Positions 42,790-54,187 of a stretch of 64,000 nt of DNA are shown piece by piece. The first letter of the stretch is position 1, and the number at the start of each line of letters is the position of its first letter. The stretch comes from Dipteris shenzhenensis (taxonomy: Eukaryota > Polypodiophyta > Polypodiopsida > Gleicheniales). The position numbers and the translations under genes were made by a program. The stretch lies in assembly GCA_047967505.1 (NCBI GenBank), contig CM106541.1; one strand, 5' to 3'. Below the pieces are notes generated by a model. The model was not told the DNA's origin and made no database searches. It saw only the letters and a program-made list of their open reading frames with translations.

Positions 42790-44754
42790 CTAATCCTCGC
42801 TGCCTTCCACGCTCCCTTCTGCGCTCCCTTCTGCGCCTCCTTCCTCGTCTTCCTCGTCGTCTTGTGCACGGGCCTATAAACAAGGGACAACATATATCAA
42901 TGTATAAAAAATCAAATCTTTACTTATAATTTTGGCATTATTTAATTACTTTCAAATACCTCGGGGGCCGCTCCAGTAGCCCGGGTATACTGCTCCTCAG
43001 TAATCAACCCGTCATCATAGAAGTGCCTCCATGTATCTCCTCTGCGATGGTGGCGGTGGTAGGCTGTCTCCACAGGAGTAGGGTATCTGCCCACGATCTC
43101 AAGCTACAAGACGACACACTTTGCGGAGGGATTAGTACAAAGAAACAACCTCCTAATAAACTACATAAGCAATATAATTTGAGATCGATACTTACAAATT
43201 GGGCCTCCCGTGATTCAACACCCCCTGCTCCAAAATGCGCACTTCCATATTCCTCCATCTGGATCCTTCGTGCCTCCATGTGCTGCAGACTGGGGTCCTC
43301 CCTCGCTGACTTCATTGCTTTCTTCCACTCACGCTTGTGAGTGGTGTGGGGCGGGCCCCTTGGTGGTTGACCTCCCTCAAGCCTGGCAAGCTCCGCTAGT
43401 GCCTGCCTCTTAAGTGAAGATCTTTTATTGCCAAGTATCGTAAAAATCTTTGACTTGGCCCATTTATCTGTGAACTGGCGATGATTGGGGGCGTTAGGAT
43501 ACCTGGAGCGAACAACAACGAGGGTCTCATCAGCCAATCTCTCTGGCTGGTCTTTGAAGTGGATAAAGCAATCTCTATAATTGTTAGCAATTACAGAGCG
43601 CATGAAGGCCATGATGTCCTTCCCCCGTGCATCCATCAAGATGCCTCCTGTCTGAGTGATGTCATAGAATATCGTACCATCACCTGGAGGCACGTCTAAA
43701 TCATCTAAATCATCATCGTCCCTACTGCCACCCCTCCCAAAGCACTGTGCCATGCATCCCCCACCGCTCTCCCTGCTACTACGCCTGCTACCGTGTCGTG
43801 TCGAGCTCATACGCTGGCCACTCATAGCTGGAGACTGTATGGGACTACGCTGACCACTCGTAGCTAGAGAACCGAGTCTCGGCGGCACAGGAGTACGTCG
43901 ATGGCTCTGCGAGATAGAAGGACCTCTCCTGACGGCATGGGGGAAGGGGCATAAGACGGGATGGCAGAAGGGACATAAGACGGCATGGGGGAAGGGGCAT
44001 AAGACGGTATGGGGGAAGGGGCATAAGAAGGGGCATAAGACGGCTGTGCTGATTCCGTTGGGGTGATCTCAGGCAGTGTGGGGTGGTTTGGAGTCTATAG
44101 TGCTGACTCTTGGGGAGTGTTTAGAGTACCCGTCATATACCCGTATAACTCCATAGGACTAGGAGGGTGCCCTAAAAGGTTATATAAGTCCTTCCAAATA
44201 GAATCCCGCAGATCAAGTGAGCTGGAAGCGCTTCCTGGCCACATGTTGAACTGGAAAAAAGAAAAAAAATCTATTACTGATGAGCTGAGAAGAAAGGGGA
44301 AGGGAAGAGAGGCTTACTGTCAGAGTGCGTCTATAGACGTGTCTGATATTTGTGTCTACAAATAGACTAGACGCGTGTTTAGATGCGCCTGTAGGCGCAG
44401 TTTTAGATGCGCTCGAAGACGCGCCTATAGACACGCCCTGACAGACGAAATTTCTAAAAAGTAGAAAAGGACATTGCGCCTGATACACAAATGTGACACT
44501 GATACCCAGATCATGCATTTCTTGGATACGAGAAAGTACAAATCTAAAGAGAGCAAACTTCCAGACAAGATCAACTGCAAAAAGACTTACCTTGGATAGA
44601 GGTATGGAAGGTTCTTCTTCTTTTTCAAAAACTTTTTCAAAGTTGCTTCTCCTCCTTGTTCGTCCTCCTCTCCTTTAAGCTTGGAAGTAAGTGTGGGTGC
44701 CTTCCTCTTAAGTGTAAGCTTGGAAGTAAGTATGGGAGCCTTCCTCTTAAGCAT
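42790..44754 (-). pseudogene. tnpA-like CACTA protein (plant En/Spm Ptta family), nearly intact, multi-exon
   Basis: Likely exons on the - strand: 44754-44591 (ATG; Lys-rich, with LKRKAPILTSKL followed by the similar LKRKAPTLTSKL; donor GTAAGT); 44250-43197 (acceptor after a long T tract; Pro/Ser-rich SYAPSPMPS repeats, basic region, DGTIFYDITQTGG, HRQFTDKWAKSKIF, HKREWKKAMKSAREDPSLQ); 43103-42960 (LEIVGRYPTPVETAYHRHHR, 48 codons in phase); 42873-42790 (acidic tail DDEEDEEGGAEGS, stop TAG). The last two introns keep the frame exactly. In En/Spm, TNPA binds subterminal repeats and the element's promoter. Lesions: TAG at 44095-44097 (CAG would fit), a one-base shift near 43930, and a phase mismatch between the first two exons that may mean a missed exon. 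Assignment to the Ptta-type family is by overall pattern. Confidence 0.72.
44326..44439. repeat. 12-bp motif array inside an intron of the tnpA-like gene
   Basis: Six 12-bp units in strict register at 44368-44439: tagacgcgtgtt, tagatgcgcctg, taggcgcagttt, tagatgcgctcg, aagacgcgccta, tagacacgccct. They are preceded by reverse-orientation copies (gtgcgtctatagacgtgtctg) from 44325. Same consensus as the subterminal array. Confidence 0.85.
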
Positions 44755-45039
44755 CGAAACTGTGGATCTGCTAATAAGGAAGGAAGCAAGCTGCGCGAAG
44801 TATAAGTAATGTGAAGAAAAGCAAAGCGAGCGCGTTAAAAGCAGGTTTAAAAGCCGTGTCTATAATCGCGTCTAATGGCGCGTCTATAGGCTCATCTAAA
44901 TACAGAGAGTAGATGCGCCTTTAGACGCACTTTTAGAAGCAACTGTGGACGCGCTTTTAGACATGCCTTTAGACGTGCCACAGAGTTTAAAATTAAACAT
45001 TTGAAGAAGAGCAAATTTGGTGGGTTGTTTGTTTGTAGG
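44755..45039. promoter_or_regulatory. Shared divergent promoter region of the CACTA genes
   Basis: The 285-bp gap between the ATG of the tnpA-like gene (44754, - strand) and the ATG of tnp2 (45040, + strand). The 12-bp motif array occupies its centre. No clear TATA box is obvious on either side, so start sites cannot be placed. The arrangement suggests that one protein could control both genes. Confidence 0.6.
44855..44981. repeat. Two-armed inverted array of the 12-bp motif in the divergent promoter
   Basis: Left arm: four reverse-orientation units in 12-bp register (44855-44902: cgtgtctataat, cgcgtctaatgg, cgcgtctatagg, ctcatctaaata). A 7-bp spacer cagagag (44903-44909) follows. Right arm: six forward units in 12-bp register (44910-44981: tagatgcgcctt, tagacgcacttt, tagaagcaactg, tggacgcgcttt, tagacatgcctt, tagacgtgccac). 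Exact register over ten units, with variation mostly at a few positions, implies selection for spacing close to one helical turn. Confidence 0.9.
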
Positions 45040-48000
45040 ATGTCTTCATCTTCAACAAGTAGCTCCAATGAGGATGAATCCCTCCGTTTCCACCATCGCG
45101 AAATGTGGTTGGAGCAAAAAATCAAATGTCTGTGTGATCGACGTCGAGGAAACATGTATCGTGCATGCAGGATTACACTCAATCATATCTCAAAGTATGG
45201 AGAATGGGATGTGATCGTAAACAGGGTAAGGGTTTGTAAGTTAAGGTTGATTGAGATACCTATAGGTGTTCATATGTTTGAGTTATGATCCCATTTTAAT
45301 TTGATACAGGATGCAGTGCCACACCTGCATATGTTGTCCTATGCTCGCCGTGAGGAGGCGAAGCATCGGCGATATGAGGTGGGATCTTCAAGAGGGACCG
45401 TTACGGATGCATGGAGTGATGGTAATAGTAGCCCTCTGCCATTACCTCATGAAGCCGTGGAGGAGGAGGTGTTTGATGATATGGTGCGGGATTTATATGT
45501 CCATCAAGGGAGGGATGATAGCATGGATCAGGATGATCTTTTTACTGCAGCATCGACTCCACTGTTTGAGGGGTGTACATTCTCTATTCTACGTGCCTCC
45601 CTTGAGTTACTAAACTTGCAAACCATCTATGGATGGAGCAATGCAAGTTTGAATGCATTACTCAAGTAAGCCTTAAAGTCTATTTTGCAAACATGGTGAA
45701 TTATGCTAGTGGGTCAATTACTCGAATGCTTTTCCTCATTTATGGTCTTCACGTGCAAGCTATTGTATAAAATGCTTCCAAGGGAGAATAAACTACCGAC
45801 CTCAAGAGATATGGCAAGGCAACATGTGACCTCTCTTGGAGGATTACAAGCGCATCCATGCATGTGTCAACGATTGCGTTTTGTTTCGTGGACTACATAA
45901 GGATGCAAGAGAGTGTCCTACTTGTGGAGAGGCAAGATATAGAGCAGATCTCAAAACCTTGGACGTGCCTCATAAGGTTCTGCGACATTTTCCCATAATC
46001 CCTCGCATCCAACATATGTTCAAGTGCAAATCTATTGCAGAGCTCATGTCATGGCATTCCTCCCATCGATCAACCGATGGCAAGTGGAGAACTCCCGCGG
46101 ACTCTCCTGCGTGGAAGCATATTGAAGACACATGGCCAAGCTTCAAGGAAGAACCTAGGAGCTTGAGACTTGGATTGGGTATGGACGGTGTGAACCCATT
46201 TGGTCTCAAAAGCATGTCTTACAGTGTATGGCCAGTGATATTGGTGAATTACAATCTTCCACTCTCTATGGCTATTAAGAAAGGACATGTTATGCTGTCC
46301 CTTCTAATTCCAGGGAAATATAAAGTCAAAACCCCTATGTTTATTTGGAGCCTTTGATTGACGAGCTAGAGATACTTTGGAGAGGTATCGAGGTGCATGA
46401 TGTGAGCAGGCCTCCCTCGTCACGAGACTTCAACTGCAAAGCAGTCTTGATGTGGACGATGCATGACTTCCCAGGCTATGGCGAGTGTTCAGGTAAGCAT
46501 TGCACTTCTAATTATGAATAGGCAAAGGATGTGGCACCCTAAACCCACCTTCAACTCTTAATTGCGTCTATTGTTCAGGTCTCACTACATCGGGTTACCA
46601 TGCATGTCCTGTTTGTGGTCCTTCGCTAGTTGCCTCATGGGCAAACGCATTGAATAAGGTCATCTATGAGAATCACCATCGATTTCTCCCACCTAATCAT
46701 CCTAGATATGTTGCCCCTTGGAATGAAGTCCTCCCACAATCACTCACCGCAGGAGATTGGATGAGAATTTGGGATGGTTCCACGACTCCTCCACCACTTG
46801 GCATGAGCCGATAAGGGTTTGTAACTATTGGCTGGAAGTAAAGATTAGCTATATTGGCTGAAAGTAAAGATTGCCTGCTAACACTTTATTTTGTTTAGAT
46901 ACTCCATCTTTTATCGTTTACCATATTGGTCCCACCTCAAGATCAATCACCTGCTTGATCCCATGCATATCTTCAAGAATGTGGCATCTACCATTTGGGA
47001 GCATTTGAATGGGACACGAGATTCGGCAGGCATAAGGGAGGATCTACGTACCACAGGGAGGATGCGTGAAGCTTGGCCTCAAGAGAGACCAAATGGGCGT
47101 GTTTTTTTACCTCGTGCACTGTGGATGGTATCAAAGCTAGAGATGGCGACGGTGAAGCGCGCTATTACTACAATTCGTACTCCCACTGGATGCATGAGGT
47201 GTTTGAAGGGAGCCTTTACAAAGAGCAAGAAAAGAGGTGTAGAGCAATTATATGGCTTGAAATCTCATGATTGGCACAAGATGCTCCAAGTAAGTATTTT
47301 ATGTGCATAATATCTTTTTCCTTTCAAATTTGTGAGTGAATAGTTATAAGCAACTAATCAACCACCTCCTCGTGGATTCAGTTCATACTACCTACTAGCA
47401 TTTCACGTATTGCATCGAAGGACGTGAAAGATTGTATTTTACAAGATGGGCGAGCTTGTGAGGTACTTTACATAATACAAAATATGATGCATATCAATGC
47501 TCCATGCAAGTTTGAATGCATATTGCTAATATGCTATACTTTTTCATTTCTAGGTATGTGAGCTCAAAGGAAATAGATCCCACCACGCTTGAGAATGCTC
47601 GAGTTATGTTAGTGGAGGCGGTTTGTTTAGTGGAGGAGACATTTCCACGTTCTATTTTCACAAGCCAACTACATCTCATAGTGCATTTGGTTGGATGAGA
47701 TTGCTATATGCGGTACTATACATGCACGATGGTTGTTCTTCCTCGAGTGCTTCATGAAGACCTTGAAGGGCTTTGTGAGACAAAATGCAAGACCCGAAGG
47801 TAGCATGGCTGAGGGTTGGTTGGTACAAGAGTCACTTGTATATATTTCTAAGTTTCTTGTTGATGTGGATAGCTCTCTCCCACGACTATGGAGAGATGAT
47901 GAAGACCTAAGGATGACCTCTATTGTGCCTCAAGGGAAAGGATGCAACAAAGTAATAGACACGGAGTTGCATAATAGTATCAACCTCTTTTGCGTGCTTA

Positions 48001-49090
48001 ATAGTGATGTGATGAAAAGATGGGTGACAAGATACGAGGATGCAAAGGCAAGAAGACAAGAAGAAAGGGCCCTCTTTTGTACACACCACGGATCTCGTGT
48101 GCCATACCCTCAGTATCTAAGAGCACTTCCAAAGGATGTTCATGTGGATTGGCTACTTGATGAAATGGAGAAAGCAGAGAAAGACGAGGGGATGCATATC
48201 ACAATGGAAGAATGGGAGTATGCTAGGGGATGCATGAGCAAGGTCGGTATATAGAATGTTATGCATAAGCTAGGAGCTTTCAATAATTTAGATTGCTTAT
48301 TTAATTGATTTTTTCTTGGTGTAGTGCACTATGTTCAATGCTATATGGTGTGAGGGCAAGCATTTTTGAACACAACGGATTGATGATAAGAGAAACACAC
48401 AAGTTGCGGCATCATTGCTAGCTTTGAGGGAGCCAATGGAGCCATGGATGATTATTGTGGCATAATCCAAGATATTATTATGCTTGACTTTTGACACTTC
48501 TTTGTGTATGTTTTGGATGTAAAGTGGTTTAAGGACGTGGTGAAAAGAGGCCCTAATGCAACAATCAAACGCCATGCAAGTGGCTTTGTAACTATTGACT
48601 CCACAAAGTTTTGGCAAAGTAGGAAGGACACACTAGTACTACTACAACAATGTGAATAGGTACTATGCACACATATAAAAATACTCGCTTTTAAATATTT
48701 GATGCAAGAAAAATAACATGATTGTATTTGTGTTTGAATTAGGTTGTCTATCAACCATGGTGGATAATAATAGATGGTGGCATGTCATACCTATTATGCC
48801 ACGTTCCAAAGTGATGTATAGTACATTTACTAATATGGAGCGTATGGAGGATTATCATGGCCATGGACGTGATGATGACCGTGATACGAGAGAGGAGGAT
48901 GATCATGAGATAGGAGATATAGATATTGAGGCCATTACCCGTGAGGACGAGCCTACCATTCGAGATGCTGATTTCAATGAGCACATGAGTGGCACAAGTA
49001 GTAGTGGGTCGAATGTATTTGTAGATCTAAACACTTGTTTGGATTTTGAAGTAGATAGTTTGGCAAGGGTTGATGTCATTGAGGATGAGA
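45040..49090 (+). pseudogene. tnp2/TNPD-like CACTA transposase, multi-exon, frameshifted
   Basis: First exon 45040-45235 (MSSSSTSSSNEDESLRFHHR, donor GTAAGG), second from 45310 (ttgatacag acceptor) to about 45668 (TPLFEGCTFSILRASLELLN, then YGWSNASLNALL). Then MLPRENKLPTSRD (45775), IHACVNDCVLFRG and ECPTCGEARYR (45850-45935), and GLGMDGVNPFGLKSMSYSVW, then PVILVNYNLPLSM (46175-46275), the tnp2 core. Then MHDFPGYGECSG with donor at 46494, SGYHACPVCGPSLV (46590), INHLLDPMHIFKNVASTIWE (46945-47005), DUF4218-like segments to about 48240, and a C-terminal DUF4216-like region (WFKDVVKRGPNATIKRHASG near 48525; NRWWHVIPIMPRSKVMY near 48770) ending at 49090. One-base shifts near 45838, 46315 and 47694 and a TAG at about 48658 inactivate it. 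TNPD-type proteins cut the element ends. Confidence 0.85.
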
Positions 49091-49175
49091 TTGAACCATA
49101 GCCCCATAATTGATATTGGCAAAACTATTTTACATATTGTCTCATTCTCCTCATCTCACTTAATTCTTGTATATG
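49091..49175. other. Truncated right flank of the CACTA element
   Basis: 85 bp of AT-rich sequence after the tnp2 stop. It passes directly into Gypsy protease DNA at gcctccggatttgcc. No CACTA terminus is present, so the two were joined by deletion or other illegitimate recombination. Confidence 0.7.
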
Positions 49176-49898
49176 TGGGCCTCCGGATTTGCCTTGAGAA
49201 AGACTTGCTGCTCATCATCCTCCAATCCATCTGCCATGTTCACCGTCTCGGCCAACACAGGTCAGACCACATCTGCCAATGGTGCCGCCACTCCCATTGT
49301 GACATGCACTTTCTTCTTTCCTCTCCGCACTGAAATGATGCTCTGCTCCAATTTTGCTTGACTTTTGCTTGCTGCAACATAGGGCTACCCAAAAGGATGC
49401 TATAACTTTGGTGTTGCAGCTTCCATGTTGAGCACCACAAAGGACACCACAAATGATATGCCCGCCACCTCCAGAACAATGGCCTGCAAGATTCTGAGTG
49501 GTCGCACCCGACGATCTTCCATGTGGACTAAGAATGGTGCCGACTCCCAAGACATTCAGCCCATTTCTTGGCAGGTCTTCAAAGTGACAATATTGACCCT
49601 CGGACTGCCATCTACCATCACCTGAGCAAAAGTCCGACCTTGTGCCTTTGCGGAAATCATTGGAATTCTCATGTCAGTCAAAGGAACTCCCCGAACTAGG
49701 CATGAATCAGCTTGACATAGCTCCACCTCTTCTGGTTCAGACTCCGCGTGCAGGGAATGCAACAATTGCCGATGGAGTCCCGAAACCAGATTAAGCAATC
49801 GGCCCAATGAAATTTGGATAGGAGCCTCCAAAATGCACTCCAACCTTGGCTCCCTTTGCAGAGAATTTGCCTGCCTCTTGACTTGGTTAGCGACCAAC
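49176..49898 (-). pseudogene. Gypsy protease-region remnant of a second element copy
   Basis: Closely similar to 56010-56740 of the main Gypsy element: zinc-free protease region with VMVDGSPRVNIVTLKTCQEM in place of VLVDGSSRVNIVTLKTCREM, and the downstream MANGLEDDE segment, with small deletions. At 49898 (gaccaac) it is joined directly to the LTR, whereas the main element has gag and leader (about 2.1 kb) between these points. Both sides of the deletion carry ccaa in the intact element, a possible microhomology. Confidence 0.85.
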
Positions 49899-50186
49899 TG
49901 TAGCATCATAAATACGCACAGATGCTACGGGAAACAATAGACACGTAACATCCACGAGAACGAAATACAGATATTCAAGAGACTGATAGAACCTTGAAGA
50001 ACAATGTATTCCGGAGCAATAGCTCGCACAACATCTGTGTACACAATGACTTCAGAATGCTAGTAATAACATGCGTACAGAACCATCTGATGGTTAGAGA
50101 AGTGGCTGTTGAAGACAACAACCACTTGGAGATCTGCACCATCAACCGTTGTGGCTAACCTACCCTTGCATACCCCTCTAGGTCCA
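49899..50186 (-). repeat. Gypsy LTR, shared by two element copies
   Basis: About 288 bp, TGTAGCATCATAAATACGC...CTCTAGGTCCA on the + strand, aligned with 58816-59114. It is the 3' LTR of the main element to its right and the 5' LTR of the remnant to its left, the arrangement left by recombination between LTRs of tandem copies. The sequence right of it (ctctctatag, then a pyrimidine-rich tract at 50218-50241) may hold the PPT. Confidence 0.82.
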
Positions 50187-52800
50187 CTCTCTATAGTCAC
50201 AATGCCTGTTTGAATGTCCTTTTTTTATTCCTCCTCCCTGCCCAAAAGCATCCCAGCATTTCGGACATCTTCAATGTTGCCTGTCCAAAAGCAACCACTA
50301 TAGTGACATAATGGCTTTGCTGCACAACAACACTTTATTCTGCGAGGCTCCTCTGCAGCCATCACCGTAGTTCTACTCTTAATCCGTGCTAGAAATGTAC
50401 TGAATAGGTGCAATAATGCCACCCCGCTTGCTCAGTCTCGCATCACTACTCTCAGGCAACTCTATCGGCAACTGCAACATCGCTCCACTCGAACTAGCAT
50501 CCACAGTCATCTCTAACTGCCGCTTCTGCATGAACATCTTCAATCTTCGAACCTGCTCCAAATTCATCAACCATTGCAACGGATGAGGCTTGGATCTATC
50601 CACTACCTGCTCTTCAAGCCATTGCTCTATGGGTAACACTTCATCTATCCAAGCACCCGACAGTAATTGCTATTGCCATCCTTCCTGTGTTGTCATCGCA
50701 GGTCTTTGAATCACCATCGGCTCATAGGAAGGGGAATCTGGTTACCCTGAAAAGTGTGTGCTTATTAAAATACTTCCCTAAAAACTTATCAGCCTCTTTC
50801 CACCAAGGAGGATGAGGAAGTAATGACAGGCTGAAAGAATGGGCGCACAATTCCAACCACAGACAAAGTGAACGCCTCTGCCACTTCAACGCATCTATTC
50901 TTTTGCTGTTGCAGAGAATGGCTTCCACAATGCCTTCTACCAGTTCTTCATATTTGGCTTGCCAATCCTCTTCAATCTATACTGACTCCGCAACCACTCC
51001 TTTTTCCTTATCCGTACCACCACCACCACTAGAAGAAGTACTAGACCATTTTGGTCTAAAACTAGTCGGCACCTACGGACCCACATCTCCATCCCTCCTG
51101 GGTTGTCATTTGTGCAGAACCAAGCTCCCGACAGGTCTATGGAACAACAGCCACACTCCATCTTGCCACCTGCTTATCCCATTCCACCTGCACATCACCT
51201 TGAAGAGCTTCTCATCTACTCCATGTTAACACTCACATTCCCCGAAAAAGCCCGCAGATACTTCGCTAGTGCATCAGTAGTATGTCGACATAGCAACTCC
51301 TGCTCAACGCTCGACACATACTCTACATGCAGCTACTGTGCGGCCTCCGCATGTGCTTCTGCCACTTGAACTCTAGCTTTAAGGACTGTCATCTGGTCCT
51401 CCAGTTGCCGCATTTACTCCTACTGACCTTGCAGAGAATCATTTTCCATGCGCAATTGCATGACTTCTGGTCACTCTAGCAGATTCTCCCCCTGTACCAA
51501 TTTGTGAAGCTATTTGCATGAGCAAATGCGAACAAAACTGTAGCTGTACGTGCATAGGCCGTGACCAAAAATTGAACCCGATAGAAGACACTGGCGATAC
51601 ACTCGCAGACTCCGAGATCGCCGTTAACACTTCTGCCATCGACACCCTTGTCGCATCAAAGACTGCCACTGATGTTGTAGTAGTCACCGTAGTCGTTACT
51701 GCTGAAGCTGCTCCATCCACCGTTGCGTAAGGGAACCTCCCACCACCGGAGTACTGCCTTGGATCACCACTCAGGCATTAGACACTGGAGTCACCATCAC
51801 CTGCTTTGCCATGACTAGTAACACCATCAGTGTAGACACAGCAATTTGCCTCGTCGCAACCCCACTAGTGGAAACGCCTCCCACACCGCCAATATGTACA
51901 GGAGTTGAAGGTGCAAGGGGAGATACCACCCCCTGGCTAAGACGAGGCTTCTTCCATCGTTGTTTCGTAGCCACTCCACCAGAAGATCCCTCAGCTTCAT
52001 CTTGTACAGGCCCATCAAGTGCGAGAGTGAGCACCAAGGCAGTCGACCGTCGAGGCGCTGTAGACTCTAGATGAATTGGAAACAAAACCTCCGAGACCTG
52101 CCCAATCTTGGAATTCACTACCTGCTTCTTATCCACATGAGCTTCCACCCGTAAAGCTTCTACATGAATCTGCTCCTTCAGGATTCAAGCCCATGGCACC
52201 GCCCTCTCTTTAGCAGCATCTATCATCCCTCAAGTCCGAGGAGTGATGGTATACATTTTGGCCTGCAAGAACAGCAACTCGAGAATCCAGCGATACATGT
52301 CCCTCATCTGAGCATCTGAACACCCACTCAGCTTGTATTCACCCCAGGTAGGAGCTCCAAACTTTGCTAGTGTACACGTTGGTTGCACGATCATCCCTCC
52401 ATCCATAGGCAAAAAGAGACGTTGATGAATCAATTGCACTGTCAGCTCCCAATGCTCACCCAAAAACTCCACAACAAATCCTACCGCCAAAACTACTGGC
52501 AAAGCGCCGATGTTGACGGATGAACAGCCACCCTCTGCCAATTGATACTGCTGAAACTATGAATTCGTATTTGTTGGAGACGAGCATCAATCGATTGGGA
52601 ATCTATATACACTAATAGAAGAAGAGGAAGAAATTGAGCATGAGCCATCCCCATGGAGAAATGAGATAACAATGAATGCCGATGAGAGCTGGAAGGTGAA
52701 TGCACTCAAGAGGACTGCAAGTGCGATGACGAGCAAGTAGCAAGCAAATTGGTACATGCAAACAATGGCTCTAGAGTCGTAATTCAGATTGCCAATATCC
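50187..52800 (-). pseudogene. Gypsy 3' accessory coding region, unrecognised protein
   Basis: After integrase the - strand still reads as coding in consecutive pieces: 52541-52230 (EFLGEHWELTVQLIHQRLFL, GAPTWGEYKLSGCSDAQMRD, MYRWILELLFLQAKMYTITP); 52148-51771 (linker); 51440-51260, a heptad-like stretch after ENDSLQGQ (RQLEDQMTVLKARVQVAEAH) that looks like a coiled coil; 50960-50722 (KYEELVEGIVEAILCNSKRI, ALKWQRRSLCLWLELCAHSF); and 50639-50379 (MLPIEQWLEEQVVDRSKPHP, LQWLMNLEQVRRLKMFMQKR). The frame is broken repeatedly. There is no signal peptide plus transmembrane layout typical of an env gene. I do not recognise the family; it may be an additional retroelement ORF or captured host sequence. 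Confidence 0.6.
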
Positions 52801-52989
52801 CGCCCTGACGAAAGTGAGTTGCATGGCGGCTAGTAGGCTAGGACCTCATAGAAGATTACTGTGTCATCATGCCACGAATCCTTCTACTACGTGTCCTCAT
52901 GCGATGGCTCGGCCGCCTCCACCTCAACCTAGGAAATCTGTGCCTCATGAGAGATGGAGAATGGGCATTGAAGATTACTGTCATGATGG

Positions 52990-54187
52990 TATGGACGAAG
53001 CCGAAACCCATTAACTAGATGTGGAAGTACGTGCCCTTGCAAATCTGTAAAATAAAACAATGTCGATCCGCAATCATGAAAAACCCAAAAAAAACCCCAC
53101 CATCACAATTTCAACTTCCCTAGCATTTTACCAAGGCGAGCATTGAACAGAAGAACCAGTTGCCCATGCTCAAAAGATTTCTTCTTGGATGCCAAATCAC
53201 CCTCCACTTGCGCCTAGCTTGAACCTCCAAGGTGAGATAGTAGCTCTCCAGCCATAAATCATCCAATTGATCTAGAACATCCAACTAGAATACCATAGAG
53301 TCCTGTGAAAGAATTATGTCCACCGCAATCCTCAGACTCAGAACAATATGCTCGATCGACGTGATTGCTTTCAACCCAAACACCAATTTAAAAGGAGTCA
53401 ACCCTGTGGCCACCTTGAATGATGTGCAGTATGCCCATAGTGCTACCAGCAACTTCTCATCCCAATCCGTGCGGTGCTCATTCACTAGTAGCGACGTGAT
53501 CCTTTTAAACGTATGATTGGTAGACTCAGCCACTCCATTTGCTTGTGGATAATAGGGGGAAGACTTCTTATGAATCACCATATAAAAAGCATTCGTCCGC
53601 TTGATGACTTTGTTGACAAAATGAGTCCCCCTGTCTCGCTGAGAATCTCAATTGGACACCCAAACTAAGTGAACACATCGTGGTATAGACACCTTGTGAC
53701 CGATTTTGCGGTGTTGTCCCGCAAGGCCCAAGCTTCCACCCATTTGGTGAAATAATCAGGGCTACCAGAGTGTAGCAATTTCGTGTGCGGCAGCTACGGG
53801 CTTGAATGGACCCATGAAATCTAGGCCCCATTTCTGAAATGGTTCCAGAGGCAAGATGGGATAAAGTGGCATGCGGTCTCGATCAGTGGGCCATCTCGAC
53901 CGTTGGCAAAGATCACAACTTTTTGCAAACCATCAAGCATCCTTCTGTATGGTCAGCCACCATAACCCTGCCTACAAAACTTTCTTTGCAGTGACTTCGT
54001 CCGCAAAATGGCCACCCAAAACCCCACAATGGGCTTCCATTAGCACTGCTTCCTGCTCATGAGGTGGAACACACTGCAATAGCGCCTCAGTCAGATGGCA
54101 TCGGTACAACTCTCCCAGGACTACTTCAAAGGATCGGCTCCGCAATGCCAAGCATTTCCTCTGATCCCGATTTATGTACTTGGGCAT
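52990..54187 (-). pseudogene. pol: Gypsy integrase
   Basis: The zinc-binding N-terminus is at 53972-54187 and just beyond (HCGVLGGHFADEVTAKKVL, then a C-x-x-C pair near 53900). The core follows: the GLDFMGPF-like segment (first catalytic Asp) near 53820, and SPYYPQANGVAESTNHTFKR with the catalytic Glu at about 53535-53565. The tail near 53000-53150 has the conserved GPFWVFHDCG and LVNGFRLRPYHHDS ending. Several frame breaks between 53580 and 53970. It inserts element cDNA into the genome in working relatives. Confidence 0.82.

Larger units (their letters stand above)
42154..49170. mobile_element. CACTA (En/Spm-type) DNA transposon, 3' end missing
   Basis: The left end is set by the empty-site comparison at 42154 and starts CACAATAAGACAAAG, a variant of the CACTACAAGAAA-like CACTA terminus. 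Inside are the 5' subterminal 12-bp motif array, a tnpA-like gene on the - strand (42790-44754), a shared promoter gap with another array, and a tnp2-like transposase on the + strand (45040-49090). No matching inverted terminus or subterminal array follows; at about 49175 the sequence becomes Gypsy protease DNA, so the right end was lost. CACTA elements normally make 3-bp target duplications, consistent with AAA at the left. Confidence 0.87.

Noticed and set aside
50187-52800. Envelope gene of an endogenous retrovirus-like element
   Set aside because: No signal peptide, cleavage site or membrane anchor pattern could be seen; the pieces look like soluble, partly coiled-coil protein.
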